From: Paraclostridium dentum
GTDB lineage: Bacteria; Bacillota; Clostridia; Peptostreptococcales; Peptostreptococcaceae
Assembly (NCBI RefSeq): GCF_012922555.1
Contig: NZ_WIPK01000002.1
Location: 124,001 to 188,000 of the forward strand
Length of the DNA stretch: 64,000 nt
Direction of reading: 5' to 3'
Shown here: positions 52,948 to 61,462 of the stretch, one piece after another
Layout of the letters: every line of letters starts with the position of its first letter
Position numbering within the stretch: position 1 is the stretch's first letter
Position numbers and translations under genes: made by a program
Notes under the pieces: generated by a model
The model's database searches: none
Told to the model about the DNA's origin: nothing
What the model saw: the letters and a program-made list of their open reading frames with translations, nothing else

Positions 52948-54249
52948 GTGAAAAAAGTAGCTTTTTATACTTTAGGATGTAAAGTAAATCAATATGAAAC
53001 AGAAGCTATGCTTGAGATGTTTAAAAAAGATGGATACACTCAAGTTGATAGTGAAGAATTTGCAGATGTTTATGTTATAAATACATGTACAGTAACACAC
53101 ATGAGTGATAGAAAATCACGTCAATATATAAGAAGAATGAAAAAGAAAAATCCAGACGCTATAATAGCTGTTGTTGGATGCTACTCTCAAGTTTCTCCAG
53201 AAGAAATTTTAGAAATAGAAGAAGTAAATTTAGTTATGGGAACTAATGAGAGAAGACAAATAGTTGAAGAGATAAAAAAATTAGATGCATCTAAAAAAGC
53301 TAGTACAGTTGACGACATAATGAAAGTAAGAGCTTTTGAAGAAATTGAAATAAATCAAGCTAATGGAAGAACTAGAGCATTTATGAAAATTCAAGATGGA
53401 TGTGATAGATTCTGTTCTTACTGTATAATACCTTACGCAAGAGGTGGAAAGGTAAGAAGTAGAGATTTAGAGAGTGTAGTAAATGAAGCTAAGAAGTTAG
53501 CAGATAATGGATACACAGAAATAGTTTTAACGGGGATACATGTTGCATCTTACGGAAAAGATGTTAGTGAAGCTGAAGTTAATTTATTAAGTGTTATAAA
53601 GGCTATAAATGAAATTGATGGAGTTAAGAGAATAAGATTAAGTTCAGTAGAGCCTATATTAATGACTGATGAATTTATAGACACAGTTTCTAAAATGCCA
53701 AAAGTATGTCCTCATTTCCATTTATCATTACAAAGTGGATGTGATGAAACGTTAAAAAGAATGAACAGAAGATACACTACAGAAGAATACAAGGAAATAG
53801 TTGATAAATTAAGAGAAAAGATGCCTGAAGTGGCAATAACTACAGATGTAATAGTTGGATTCCCAGGAGAAACTAATGATGAATTTAATCAAACATATAA
53901 GTTTTTAAGTGATATAAAACTTTCACAAATGCATGTGTTTAAGTACTCTCCAAGAAAAGGAACACCAGCAGCAACTATGGAAAATCAAATAGATCCTCAA
54001 ATGAAACAACTAAGAAGTGATAAATTAATAGCATTAAATAAAAAGAATTTTAATGAGTTTGCAGAAAACTTTACAGGAGAAGAGTTTGAAGTGTTGTTTG
54101 AACAGAACATAGAAGGCAAAAAATATGAAGGTTTAACACCTAACTATATAAGAGTAGTAGTTGAAAGTGATGAAGATATACATGGTAAGATATTAAATAC
54201 TAAAATATTACATGTAAAAGATGAATACGTAGAAGGAATTTTAGTATAA
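52948..54249 (+). CDS. mtaB: tRNA (t6A37) methylthiotransferase MtaB
   Basis: The protein has 433 residues. The N-terminal UPF0004 domain (YTLGCKVNQYETEAM, with further cysteines in NTCTVTH and VVGCYSQ) is followed by a radical SAM domain with DGCDRFCSYCIIPYARG (C-x3-C-x2-C) and a C-terminal TRAM domain. It converts t6A to ms2t6A at position 37 of tRNAs reading ANN codons. GTG at 52948 (MKKVAFYTLG) is 11 bases after AGGAGG; ATG at 52939 is only 2 bases from that site and would overlap rsmE, so GTG is preferred, though not certain. Confidence 0.94.
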   Translation: MKKVAFYTLGCKVNQYETEAMLEMFKKDGYTQVDSEEFADVYVINTCTVTHMSDRKSRQYIRRMKKKNPDAIIAVVGCYSQVSPEEILEIEEVNLVMGTNERRQIVEEIKKLDASKKASTVDDIMKVRAFEEIEINQANGRTRAFMKIQDGCDRFCSYCIIPYARGGKVRSRDLESVVNEAKKLADNGYTEIVLTGIHVASYGKDVSEAEVNLLSVIKAINEIDGVKRIRLSSVEPILMTDEFIDTVSKMPKVCPHFHLSLQSGCDETLKRMNRRYTTEEYKEIVDKLREKMPEVAITTDVIVGFPGETNDEFNQTYKFLSDIKLSQMHVFKYSPRKGTPAATMENQIDPQMKQLRSDKLIALNKKNFNEFAENFTGEEFEVLFEQNIEGKKYEGLTPNYIRVVVESDEDIHGKILNTKILHVKDEYVEGILV

Positions 54250-54290
54250 TATGTAGAAATAATAACTCTTAATAGATAGGAGGTGTAAAT

Positions 54291-54638
54291 ATGAGCTGTA
54301 TATTTTGTAAAATTATAAATGGAGAAATACCATCAAATAAAGTTTATGAAGATGATAAAGTCTTAGCTTTTAATGATATAAATCCTGTTGCACCATTACA
54401 TGTTTTAGTTATACCTAAAGAGCATTATGAATCAATAATAGACATAGGTGAAGAAAATATGGAAATAATTGCACATATTCATAAGGTTATTAATAAAATA
54501 GTTAAAGAAAAAGGATATGACAAAACTGGATTTAGAATAATAAATAACTGTGGAGATGATGGATGCCAAGAGGTTAAGCATATCCATTATCATGTATTAG
54601 CAGGAAAGAAATTAGATTGGTATGATGCTGAGAAGTAA
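54291..54638 (+). CDS. HIT-family hydrolase (HinT-like)
   Basis: The protein has 115 residues. It starts CIFCKIINGEIPSNKVYEDD and carries the His triad HIHYHVL near the C-terminus, the full HinT/PKCI pattern. These enzymes hydrolyse AMP-lysine-type phosphoramidates and adenylates; the physiological substrate is uncertain. ATG at 54291 follows AGGAGGTG. Confidence 0.93.
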   Translation: MSCIFCKIINGEIPSNKVYEDDKVLAFNDINPVAPLHVLVIPKEHYESIIDIGEENMEIIAHIHKVINKIVKEKGYDKTGFRIINNCGDDGCQEVKHIHYHVLAGKKLDWYDAEK

Positions 54639-54679
54639 TATATAAATTAAACTTTTAGACGTATTATTCATAAAAATAC

Positions 54680-54708
54680 TTGAAAAAAAAATAAGATTAG
54701 TTTATAAT
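54680..54708 (+). promoter_or_regulatory. SigA-type promoter of rpsU-yqeY
   Basis: TTGAAA (54680-54685) and TATAAT (54703-54708) are 17 bases apart, giving a predicted start near 54715. Confidence 0.75.
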
Positions 54709-54714
54709 AAACAA

Positions 54715-54799
54715 AGTGTGAGGTTGTAATGCATATTATGCAGATATAATCGAGTTACAGTCCCAGCATAATTTGCGCTATCGGAGGGAGGGAAAAAGA
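54715..54799 (+). promoter_or_regulatory. Untranslated leader of rpsU, possibly structured
   Basis: The 85-base leader is more GC-rich than its surroundings and has complementary segments, such as TTATGC with GCATAA, and TGTAA with TTACA. It could hold an autoregulatory site for S21 or just be a normal leader. No known riboswitch pattern is seen. Confidence 0.35.
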
Positions 54800-54979
54800 A
54801 TGTCAGAAGTAAGAGTAAGAGAAAACGAAACATTAGACAGCGCTTTAAGAAGATTTAAGCGTTCATGTGCTATGTCTGGCATAATGTCTGAAGTAAGAAA
54901 AAGAGAACACTATGATAAGCCAAGCGTAAGACGTAAGAAAAAAGCTGAAGCTGCAAGAAGAAAAAACGCTAAGAAATAA
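54800..54979 (+). CDS. rpsU: 30S ribosomal protein S21
   Basis: The protein has 59 residues: [40 protein letters not shown] and a very basic tail, the standard bS21. It helps initiation on the 30S subunit. ATG at 54800 follows GGAGGGAGGG at 54783-54792. It is paired with yqeY 26 bases downstream, as in many Firmicutes. Confidence 0.97.
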   Translation: MSEVRVRENETLDSALRRFKRSCAMSGIMSEVRKREHYDKPSVRRKKKAEAARRKNAKK

Positions 54980-55005
54980 TTTTTGTAGATAAGAGGTGAA
55001 GGGAT

Positions 55006-55449
55006 ATGTCCCTTAAAGCAAAGTTACAAGAAGACTTAAAACTTGCTATGAAAAACAAAGATACAGTAAAAAAATCTGTTGTTACATTAATAAGAGCTGA
55101 AATCAAGCAGCGTGAAGTTGACACTAGAACAGAACTTGGTGATGACGAAATTATAGACGTAATAACAAAACAGTTAAAGCAACGTAGAGATGCAAAAACT
55201 GAATTTGCAAAAGCATCAAGAGACGATTTAGTTCAAGAGGCCGAAGCTGAGATTGAAGTATTAATGGAATACCTACCTCGACAGCTGAGCAAAGAAGAAT
55301 TAAATGAGATAGTCAAAGATACTATATCTGAAGTAGGAGCTACTTCTATGAAAGATATGGGAAAAATCATGGCAGCTATAAAGCCGAAAACAAAAGGTGT
55401 AGCTGACGGAAAAATGATAAATGAGTTAGTTAAATCTAACTTACAATAG
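55006..55449 (+). CDS. yqeY: GatB/YqeY domain protein
   Basis: The protein has 147 residues. The start SLKAKLQEDLKLAMKNKDT, the QREVDTRTELGDDEI stretch and the C-terminal AIKPKTKGVADGKMINELV match YqeY, which shares a tRNA-interacting helical domain with GatB. The role is unclear, but the family is conserved next to rpsU. ATG at 55006 follows AGGTGAAGGG. Confidence 0.94.
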   Translation: MSLKAKLQEDLKLAMKNKDTVKKSVVTLIRAEIKQREVDTRTELGDDEIIDVITKQLKQRRDAKTEFAKASRDDLVQEAEAEIEVLMEYLPRQLSKEELNEIVKDTISEVGATSMKDMGKIMAAIKPKTKGVADGKMINELVKSNLQ

Positions 55450-55453
55450 ATAG

Positions 55454-55484
55454 AAAAACCTAGAGCGAATGCTCTAGGTTTTTT
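55454..55484 (+). terminator. Intrinsic terminator after yqeY
   Basis: A perfect 13-bp GC-containing stem (AAAAACCTAGAGC with its complement), GAAT loop and T run. Confidence 0.92.
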
Positions 55485-55586
55485 GCTTTTTATTTATTTA
55501 ACAATCTTTGTCCAAATAATTGTAATAATATTGATTACTCTCTCATATTTATAAATTAAATAGAGGATAAAGAGAGGGTGAATTCA

Positions 55587-56084
55587 TTGATCATATCTAC
55601 AAAAGAAATAAAGAAGTTTATAATAAGTGTTTTTATACCTATTATAGTTGGGTTTTCGAGTAGCTTTATATCTGAATTCTTAAGTCAAACAAATACAAGT
55701 ACATATTATTCAAATTTAATAAAACCAGGTTTTTTCCCTCCTGGGTATATATTTCCTATAGTATGGACTATTTTCTACGTACTTATGGGGATATCAGCTT
55801 ATTTAATTTCTAAAAAAGGATTGAATACTCTTAAAGTAAGAGATGCTATGTTTTATTATTACTTACAATTAGGATTGAACTTTATATGGCCTATTTTATT
55901 CTTTGGATTAGGGCTTAGATTCACAGCTTTGATAGTTATAGGACTTATGATAATAATTGTATTAATTATGATAATTAAATTTGCTAAAATTGACAAAAGA
56001 GCAGCTTATATAAATTTACCATATTTAGCTTGGTTATTTTATGCATTCTTTTTAAATTACGTTATATGGTCAATAAATAGATAA
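55587..56084 (+). CDS. TspO/MBR family membrane protein
   Basis: The protein has 165 residues and five helices, with YYSNLIKPGFFPPGYIFPIVWTIFYVLMGISAYLI, which is quoted here only by its core PxxxFPxxWxxFY, the TspO hallmark, and a C-terminal YLAWLFYAFFLNYVIW. TspO proteins bind porphyrins and take part in their turnover or stress signalling. I chose TTG at 55587, 8 bases after GAGAGGG; a GTG at 55578 overlaps that site and is an alternative that adds three residues. Confidence 0.9.
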   Translation: MIISTKEIKKFIISVFIPIIVGFSSSFISEFLSQTNTSTYYSNLIKPGFFPPGYIFPIVWTIFYVLMGISAYLISKKGLNTLKVRDAMFYYYLQLGLNFIWPILFFGLGLRFTALIVIGLMIIIVLIMIIKFAKIDKRAAYINLPYLAWLFYAFFLNYVIWSINR

Positions 56085-56116
56085 AAATAAAAGCCGGCTT
56101 GGCTTTATTTTTTTTT
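56084..56116 (+). terminator. Intrinsic terminator after the TspO gene
   Basis: AATAAAAGCC pairs with GGCTTTATT, with a 5-base loop and a run of eight T. Confidence 0.88.
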
Positions 56117-56147
56117 GAAATAAAAGTCTCAAAATGTATTAAAGGAA

Positions 56148-56155
56148 CATACTAT
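56148..56155 (+). promoter_or_regulatory. Possible SigE -10 element upstream of yqfC
   Basis: CATACTAT resembles the sporulation SigE -10 (CATACANT). The expected -35 is not convincing. In B. subtilis yqfCD belongs to the SigE regulon, so this is plausible but unproven. Confidence 0.35.
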
Positions 56156-56232
56156 TATATTAAGGCTTCCAAACCAATACAAGTAATTAAAATAAAAAAA
56201 GGACATAGAATATATTAAGGGGGGTTATGAGT

Positions 56233-56469
56233 ATGATAGAAGTTCCTACTGATTTACAGGTAAATCAACCTACAGTCACTGTTTTGGGGAATACATTTGT
56301 AAGTATAGAAAATTACAAATCCATATTAGAATACGATGTAAATTTAATTAAAATAAAAACAAAATTAAATACTATAAAAATATGTGGTGAAAAGTTATAT
56401 TTAAAGCATATTACTGATACGGAGATAGGAATAAAAGGAATTATATATAGTGTAGAATACACTACATAG
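56233..56469 (+). CDS. yqfC: Sporulation protein YqfC (YabP/YqfC family)
   Basis: The protein has 78 residues and is rich in beta-strands: EVPTDLQVNQPTVTVLGN, then VSIENYKSILEYDVNLIKIK and a C-terminal IKGIIYSVEY. It fits the YabP/YqfC family of small sporulation proteins expressed in the mother cell. ATG at 56233 lies 8 bases after AAGGGGGG; ATG 56227 is too close to that site. yqfD follows after 13 bases. Confidence 0.9.
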   Translation: MIEVPTDLQVNQPTVTVLGNTFVSIENYKSILEYDVNLIKIKTKLNTIKICGEKLYLKHITDTEIGIKGIIYSVEYTT

Positions 56470-56482
56470 GGGGGAGTTACGT

Positions 56483-57787
56483 TTGATAAGTTATATTAGA
56501 GGTTACTATGTAGTAACTATAGAGGGGATAAATACAGAAAAATTTTTAAACACATTAATAAGAAATAAAGTTAATGTTTATGATGTAAAACGAATTTCAA
56601 ACACTAAAATTGAGCTTAAGGTTGATAGAAAAAGTATTAGAGCGCTCAAAAGTATTTATAGAGGAAGTAAGTTTGAGGTTAAAATAAAACAAAAAACAGG
56701 ATTGCCTTTTTTGGCTAGGCGTATATATAGATATAAAGGAATGTGGATATGCGCTATGCTTTCCTTGGTTTTATTAATGAGTACATCGTTATTTGTAACA
56801 GATGTATATATAAAAGCTCCAGAGGGAATTGATAAAGTGCTTGTAAGGAAGGAGCTTGAAAAAGCGGGTGTAAGGCCTGGTGTGTATAAAAAGGGCATAG
56901 ATAGAAAAGAAGTAAGAGACCAAATTATGGGAGAGTTTGGTGATATTGCTTATGTATCTATAAATGTAAAAGGAACTAATATATTTGTTACAATAACAAA
57001 GAAAGATGAATCATTACAAGAGAAAAAAGAAACTAATTATTGTAATATAATTGCTAAGAAAAATGGTATAATAGAAAAGGTAATACCAAGAAGTGGTAAA
57101 CAAGTAGCTAATGTAGGTGATATAGTAAGAAGAGGGGACGTCTTAGTATCGGGATCGAATACTAAATCTCTACCAGAAGTATGGGCAACTACATTTTATG
57201 AGTCAAAACAAAGTACAAATTACATAGACAAGGTTAAAACTAGAACTGGTAATAAAAAAACAGTATATACATTTAGCTTCTACGATAAAAAATATACATT
57301 AAGAAGAAATATAGACTTTAAAAATTACGAAATCGAAAATAAAGAACATGTTTTAACTATTGGGGACTATACTTTTCCTTTAAAAATAAAGTCTAGTATT
57401 TTCCATGAAGTAAATGTAAAAGAAGTTGAGAAAAATAAAGAAGAAGTAAAAGAAGATTTAAAACAAAAGGCTCTTAAAGAACTTGAATACACTATTCCTG
57501 TTGATTCAAGATATAAAGATGTTAAGCATCAATATAAAGTTAAAAAAGACAAATTAGAGTACATAGTAACTGTTACAACTTTAGAAAATATAGCTAAGGT
57601 ACACTCTTTAAGCAAATCGGAAGCTGAAGAATTAATTAGACAAGAAAGTAAGCCTAAAGAAGGTGAAGAAGAAGTACCTTCAAATCCAGATAAAAGACCT
57701 ATTAATGATATAAGAAATGAATTTAAGGATATAAATAAAGATAAAGATGCAAAAGATAAAGAGGAAGTTCAAACAAGGGATAACTAA
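56483..57787 (+). CDS. yqfD: Sporulation protein YqfD
   Basis: The protein has 434 residues. A cytoplasmic N-terminal part (1-85), one membrane helix (about 90-112, MWICAMLSLVLLMSTSLFV), and a large external part with a biotinyl-lipoyl-like hairpin (KKNGIIEKVIPRSGKQVANVGD, quoted as KxGxI---VxxGDxV) match YqfD. The C-terminal tail (about 395-434) is extremely charged (Lys, Glu, Asp). It is needed for normal sporulation or engulfment in Firmicutes. Start TTG at 56483 after GGGGGGAG. Confidence 0.92.
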   Translation: MISYIRGYYVVTIEGINTEKFLNTLIRNKVNVYDVKRISNTKIELKVDRKSIRALKSIYRGSKFEVKIKQKTGLPFLARRIYRYKGMWICAMLSLVLLMSTSLFVTDVYIKAPEGIDKVLVRKELEKAGVRPGVYKKGIDRKEVRDQIMGEFGDIAYVSINVKGTNIFVTITKKDESLQEKKETNYCNIIAKKNGIIEKVIPRSGKQVANVGDIVRRGDVLVSGSNTKSLPEVWATTFYESKQSTNYIDKVKTRTGNKKTVYTFSFYDKKYTLRRNIDFKNYEIENKEHVLTIGDYTFPLKIKSSIFHEVNVKEVEKNKEEVKEDLKQKALKELEYTIPVDSRYKDVKHQYKVKKDKLEYIVTVTTLENIAKVHSLSKSEAEELIRQESKPKEGEEEVPSNPDKRPINDIRNEFKDINKDKDAKDKEEVQTRDN

Positions 57788-57799
57788 GGAGGATAAACG

Positions 57800-58801
57800 T
57801 TGATAGTACAAAAGAGTTTTGAAATAACAGATGATAAATTTGAAAGAGAACTATTTGGAAACTTTGACGAAAATATAAAAATAATAGAGAAGAGTTTAAA
57901 TGTAGATGTACTGTTAAGAGAAGGCAATATAGTTTTAATAGGTCAAAATAAAAATGTAGAAAAAGCTATAGAATTTATAAATGAATTATATAAAAATTTT
58001 AAAATAGGTAAAACTTTAGATAAACAGAGTATTACTTATGCTATAGAATTATTAAATGAAGGAAATAAAGAGCAAATAGAAGAATTAGAAGATACTATAG
58101 CTGTAACTAAAAAAGGTAGAGAAGTTAAACCAAAAACAATAGGACAAAAACATTATATAAATCTTATTAGAAACAATGATATAACACTTGGAGTTGGGCC
58201 AGCAGGGACAGGTAAAACATATCTTGCAGTAGCTATGGCAGTTAGAGCTTTTAAAAAAGAGGAAATAAGCAGAATTATATTAACTAGACCAGCTGTTGAG
58301 GCAGGCGAGAGCTTAGGTTTTTTACCAGGAGATATGAAAGATAAAGTAGACCCTTATTTACGACCTCTTTACGATGCATTATTTGATATGTTAGGCGATG
58401 AAAAATGTGCTAAATATATTGAAAGAGGTATAATAGAAGTGGCTCCGTTAGCTTTTATGAGAGGAAGAACTCTAGATAATGCATTTATAATTTTAGATGA
58501 AGCCCAAAATACAACTCCAGAGCAAATGAAGATGTTTTTAACTAGATTAGGTTTTGGATCAAAAGCTGTAGTTACGGGAGACTTAACACAAATAGATTTA
58601 CCAAATAAATATAAAAGTGGATTAATTCAAGCTATGGATGTTTTAAAAGATGTAGATGGAGTTGGTATAAATAAATTTACAGAAAAAGATGTCGTTAGAC
58701 ATGAATTAGTACAAAGAATAATTAAAGCTTATGAAAAATTTGATGAAGAACAAGAGTTAAATAAATTTAATGATGATAGAAACAAAAGAAATAGGAGATA
58801 A
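57800..58801 (+). CDS. phoH: PhoH family ATPase
   Basis: The protein has 333 residues. An N-terminal KH-like part (1-85) precedes the ATPase with Walker A GPAGTGKTYLAVAMA, AVEAGESLGFLPGD and Walker B FIILDEAQNTTPEQM, then GDLTQIDLP. PhoH/YbeZ acts with YbeY in RNA metabolism. TTG at 57800 follows AAGGAGG. ybeY starts 3 bases after its stop, which supports a common function. Confidence 0.95.
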   Translation: MIVQKSFEITDDKFERELFGNFDENIKIIEKSLNVDVLLREGNIVLIGQNKNVEKAIEFINELYKNFKIGKTLDKQSITYAIELLNEGNKEQIEELEDTIAVTKKGREVKPKTIGQKHYINLIRNNDITLGVGPAGTGKTYLAVAMAVRAFKKEEISRIILTRPAVEAGESLGFLPGDMKDKVDPYLRPLYDALFDMLGDEKCAKYIERGIIEVAPLAFMRGRTLDNAFIILDEAQNTTPEQMKMFLTRLGFGSKAVVTGDLTQIDLPNKYKSGLIQAMDVLKDVDGVGINKFTEKDVVRHELVQRIIKAYEKFDEEQELNKFNDDRNKRNRR

Positions 58802-58804
58802 ATT

Positions 58805-59263
58805 ATGGAAATTATATTAGACAATAGACAAGATAAGATAAAAGTAAGTGAAGACCTTTTAGGAAAAATCAATGATATAATCGTTGAGACATTATACTAT
58901 GAAGGTTATGATGACAATTATGAAGTAAGTTTGTCTTTTGTTGACAATGAAGAAATACATGAATTAAATAGAGAATATAGAGGGGTAGATAGAGCTACAG
59001 ATGTTTTATCTTTTCCACTTTTAACAGATGAGTTTGATGTTGAAATAGAAGAAGAATCTTTAGGAGATATTGTTATATCTCTAGAAAGAGCTTTAGAACA
59101 AAGTGAAGAATATGATCATAGTTTTGAAAGAGAAGTATGTTTTTTAGTATGTCATAGTATGTTCCACTTATTAGGTTATGATCATGATACTGAAGAGAAT
59201 ACAACGGATATGAGAAAACGAGAAGAGGATGTACTAAACAAGCTTAATATAACAAGGGAGTAA
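58805..59263 (+). CDS. ybeY: Endoribonuclease YbeY
   Basis: The protein has 152 residues. NREYRGVDRATDVLSFP and the metal motif CHSMFHLLGYDHD (H-x3-H-x5-H) are diagnostic. YbeY is a zinc ribonuclease for 16S rRNA 3'-end maturation and 70S quality control. It is tightly coupled to phoH upstream and to the kinase-phosphatase fusion gene 4 bases downstream. Confidence 0.96.
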   Translation: MEIILDNRQDKIKVSEDLLGKINDIIVETLYYEGYDDNYEVSLSFVDNEEIHELNREYRGVDRATDVLSFPLLTDEFDVEIEEESLGDIVISLERALEQSEEYDHSFEREVCFLVCHSMFHLLGYDHDTEENTTDMRKREEDVLNKLNITRE

Positions 59264-59267
59264 ACTT

Positions 59268-59981
59268 ATGGGTAAAAAGAAAGGTAAACAAGGGATAATA
59301 AATGCCTTTAATGCAGCTATTGCTGGGATTTTATATACTTTCAAGCATGAAAGAAATATGAAAATACACTACTTTGTTGCAGCATTAGTTCTTACAATTA
59401 GTTTGTTTTGTGAATTTAATAAATTCGAAATGATGCTATTATTATTTACAATAAGCTTAGTTGTAATATCAGAAATGTTTAATACAGCTATAGAAAAAAC
59501 TGTAGACATGATAACGGATACATATCACCCATTAGCTAAAATAGCAAAAGATGTTGCTGCTGGAGGAGTACTAATAGCAAGTTTAAATGCTTGTATAATT
59601 GGTTATTTACTATTTTATGATAAACTAGAAACTGTAGGAGCATCTGTATTTTTTACAATAAGAAAATCACCAATTCATGTTACTCTTATATGTATAGTTT
59701 TAGTTTTAATAGCAGTAGTAGTAGTGAAATCATTAACATCTACAGGAACTCCGCTACAAGGAGGAATGCCAAGTGGTCACTCGGCGCTTGCTTTCGCACT
59801 TGCTACACTTGTAACATTTATGACAGAAAGAGTGGTAGCATCAACACTTGCTTATTTAATGGCAGTTTTAGTTGCGCAAAGTAGAATAGAAGGTAAAATA
59901 CATACTTTTTGGGAAACTGTAGCGGGGGCATTACTTGGAGTTTTGGTAGCTATGTTAGTTTTACAAATAGCTCAATATTAA
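59268..59981 (+). CDS. Diacylglycerol/undecaprenol kinase fused to a PAP2-type phosphatase
   Basis: The protein has 237 residues. The N-terminal DgkA part (about 1-120) has GILYTFKHERNMKIH and SEMFNTAIEKTVDMITD, the kinase active site, with three helices. It is followed by a PAP2-type part (about 130-237) with PSGHSALAFA and SRIEGKIHTFWE, the acid-phosphatase motifs (SRx5H, with Glu where Asp is usual). The stand-alone DgkA of Bacilli, about 120 residues, phosphorylates undecaprenol; the added phosphatase could give undecaprenol/undecaprenyl-phosphate or phosphatidate balance in one protein. The first PAP2 motif (KxxxxxxRP) is not clear, so activity is uncertain. It sits between ybeY and cdd as DgkA does in B. 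subtilis. Confidence 0.9.
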   Translation: MGKKKGKQGIINAFNAAIAGILYTFKHERNMKIHYFVAALVLTISLFCEFNKFEMMLLLFTISLVVISEMFNTAIEKTVDMITDTYHPLAKIAKDVAAGGVLIASLNACIIGYLLFYDKLETVGASVFFTIRKSPIHVTLICIVLVLIAVVVVKSLTSTGTPLQGGMPSGHSALAFALATLVTFMTERVVASTLAYLMAVLVAQSRIEGKIHTFWETVAGALLGVLVAMLVLQIAQY

Positions 59982-60009
59982 AAGGTGGGAAAAATATTCC
60001 CGCTTTTTT
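59979..60009 (+). terminator. Intrinsic terminator after the dgkA-PAP2 gene
   Basis: AAAAGGTGGGAA pairs with TTCCCGCTTTT (one G-U), AAATA loop, T run. Confidence 0.85.
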
Positions 60010-60116
60010 TGCTTAAGAAAATATAAATATACTTTTTTCTTTTTTTCTATTTTGGTATAATGTAATGTACTACTTAAAATAAAAAGTATAGGTGGTCTTT
60101 GATGGAGGTTAATATA

Positions 60117-60518
60117 ATGGATAATAGAGAATTATTAGAAATAGCAGAAAAAGCAAGAGAGCACTCTTATTCACCATATTCAAATTTTAAAGTTGGTGCA
60201 GCACTTTTAACTAAGAGTGGTAAAGTTTTTACGGGTTGTAATGTAGAATGTGCATCTTTTGGAGGGACAAATTGCGCGGAAAGAACTGCGCTATTTAAAG
60301 CTATCTCTGAAGGGTATAAAGATATAGAGGCAATAGCTGTAGCTAGTACTAATTCAGAAAAAAATGAACCTACATATCCGTGTGCTATATGTAGACAGGT
60401 AATAATTGAGTTTGGGCCACATATAAGAATAATAACTGGATACTCAAAAGGAGATATACAGGAACAAACTATCGCAGAATTAGTTCCACATTATTTCTCA
60501 GGTAGTGACTTCAAATAA
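60117..60518 (+). CDS. cdd: Cytidine deaminase
   Basis: The protein has 133 residues. The catalytic motif NVECASFGGTNCAERTALF has the zinc ligand Cys and the Glu general acid (CAE), and PCAICRQ has the other two zinc cysteines, typical of the tetrameric form. It deaminates cytidine and deoxycytidine for pyrimidine salvage. I chose ATG at 60117, 8 bases after GGAGG at 60104-60108; a TTG at 60099 would add six residues. It has its own promoter region after the terminator. Confidence 0.95.
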   Translation: MDNRELLEIAEKAREHSYSPYSNFKVGAALLTKSGKVFTGCNVECASFGGTNCAERTALFKAISEGYKDIEAIAVASTNSEKNEPTYPCAICRQVIIEFGPHIRIITGYSKGDIQEQTIAELVPHYFSGSDFK

Positions 60519-60557
60519 ATTAAAACAACAAAAGACAAATTGAAAAGAGGAATTAAT

Positions 60558-61448
60558 ATGTTTAAATCAGGATTTGTTAGTATAGTAGGAAGACCAAATG
60601 TTGGGAAATCTACTCTTATGAATAGCGTAGTTGGAGAAAAAATAGCTATAATGAGTGATAAACCACAAACAACAAGAAACACTATACAAGCAGTTTACAC
60701 AGACAAAGAATGTCAAATGGTATTTTTAGATACACCAGGTATTCATAAGCCTAAAAATAAATTAGGAGAATTTATGGTGAAATCAGCTACAGATGCATTC
60801 AAAAATGTCGATGTAGTATTATATGTAGTTGATGAGTCAAAAAAGATTGGACCAGGAGACAGAATGATAATCGAAAATTTAAGAGGAATAAAAACTCCTA
60901 AAATTTTGGTTCTAAACAAAATTGACATGTTAAGTGAAGAAGAATTATTCGACTTAATGAAAATGTACGATGCGGAAAATATGTTTGATGAGATTGTTCC
61001 AATATCAGCATTAAAAGGTAAGAATACTGATAGATTACTAAAAGTAATAGAAAGATACTTAGAGGAAGGACCTCAATATTTCCCAGAGTATATGATAACA
61101 GATCAACCTGAAAGAGTTTTAGTATCTGAACTTATAAGAGAAAAAGTTTTACACTATGTACATGATGAGATACCTCATGGGGTTGCTGTAGAAATAGAAA
61201 GAATGAAAAAAAGACCAGATAAAGATATAATAGATATATCTGCTGTTATATACTGTGAAAGAGATTCACATAAAGGTATAATAATAGGTAAAAATGGTAG
61301 AAAGTTAAAAGGAATAGGAAAATCAGCAAGAGAAGAGATTGAATTATTACTAGGATCTCAAATTAACCTTCAAGTTTGGGTTAAAGTTAAAGAAAATTGG
61401 AGAAACCTACAAAGTTTTATAAATAACTTTGGGTATACTGATAAATAA
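60558..61448 (+). CDS. era: GTPase Era
   Basis: The protein has 296 residues. G1 GRPNVGKST, G2 around PQTTRNT, G3 DTPGIH and G4 NKID form the GTPase, followed by a C-terminal KH domain (IIGKNGRKLKGIGKSAREEI) that binds the 3' end of 16S rRNA. It is needed for 30S assembly. ATG at 60558 follows AGAGGAAT at 60546-60553; upstream TTG 60540 lacks a ribosome site. Confidence 0.97.
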   Translation: MFKSGFVSIVGRPNVGKSTLMNSVVGEKIAIMSDKPQTTRNTIQAVYTDKECQMVFLDTPGIHKPKNKLGEFMVKSATDAFKNVDVVLYVVDESKKIGPGDRMIIENLRGIKTPKILVLNKIDMLSEEELFDLMKMYDAENMFDEIVPISALKGKNTDRLLKVIERYLEEGPQYFPEYMITDQPERVLVSELIREKVLHYVHDEIPHGVAVEIERMKKRPDKDIIDISAVIYCERDSHKGIIIGKNGRKLKGIGKSAREEIELLLGSQINLQVWVKVKENWRNLQSFINNFGYTDK

Positions 61449-61462
61449 TAAAGGTGGGTTTT

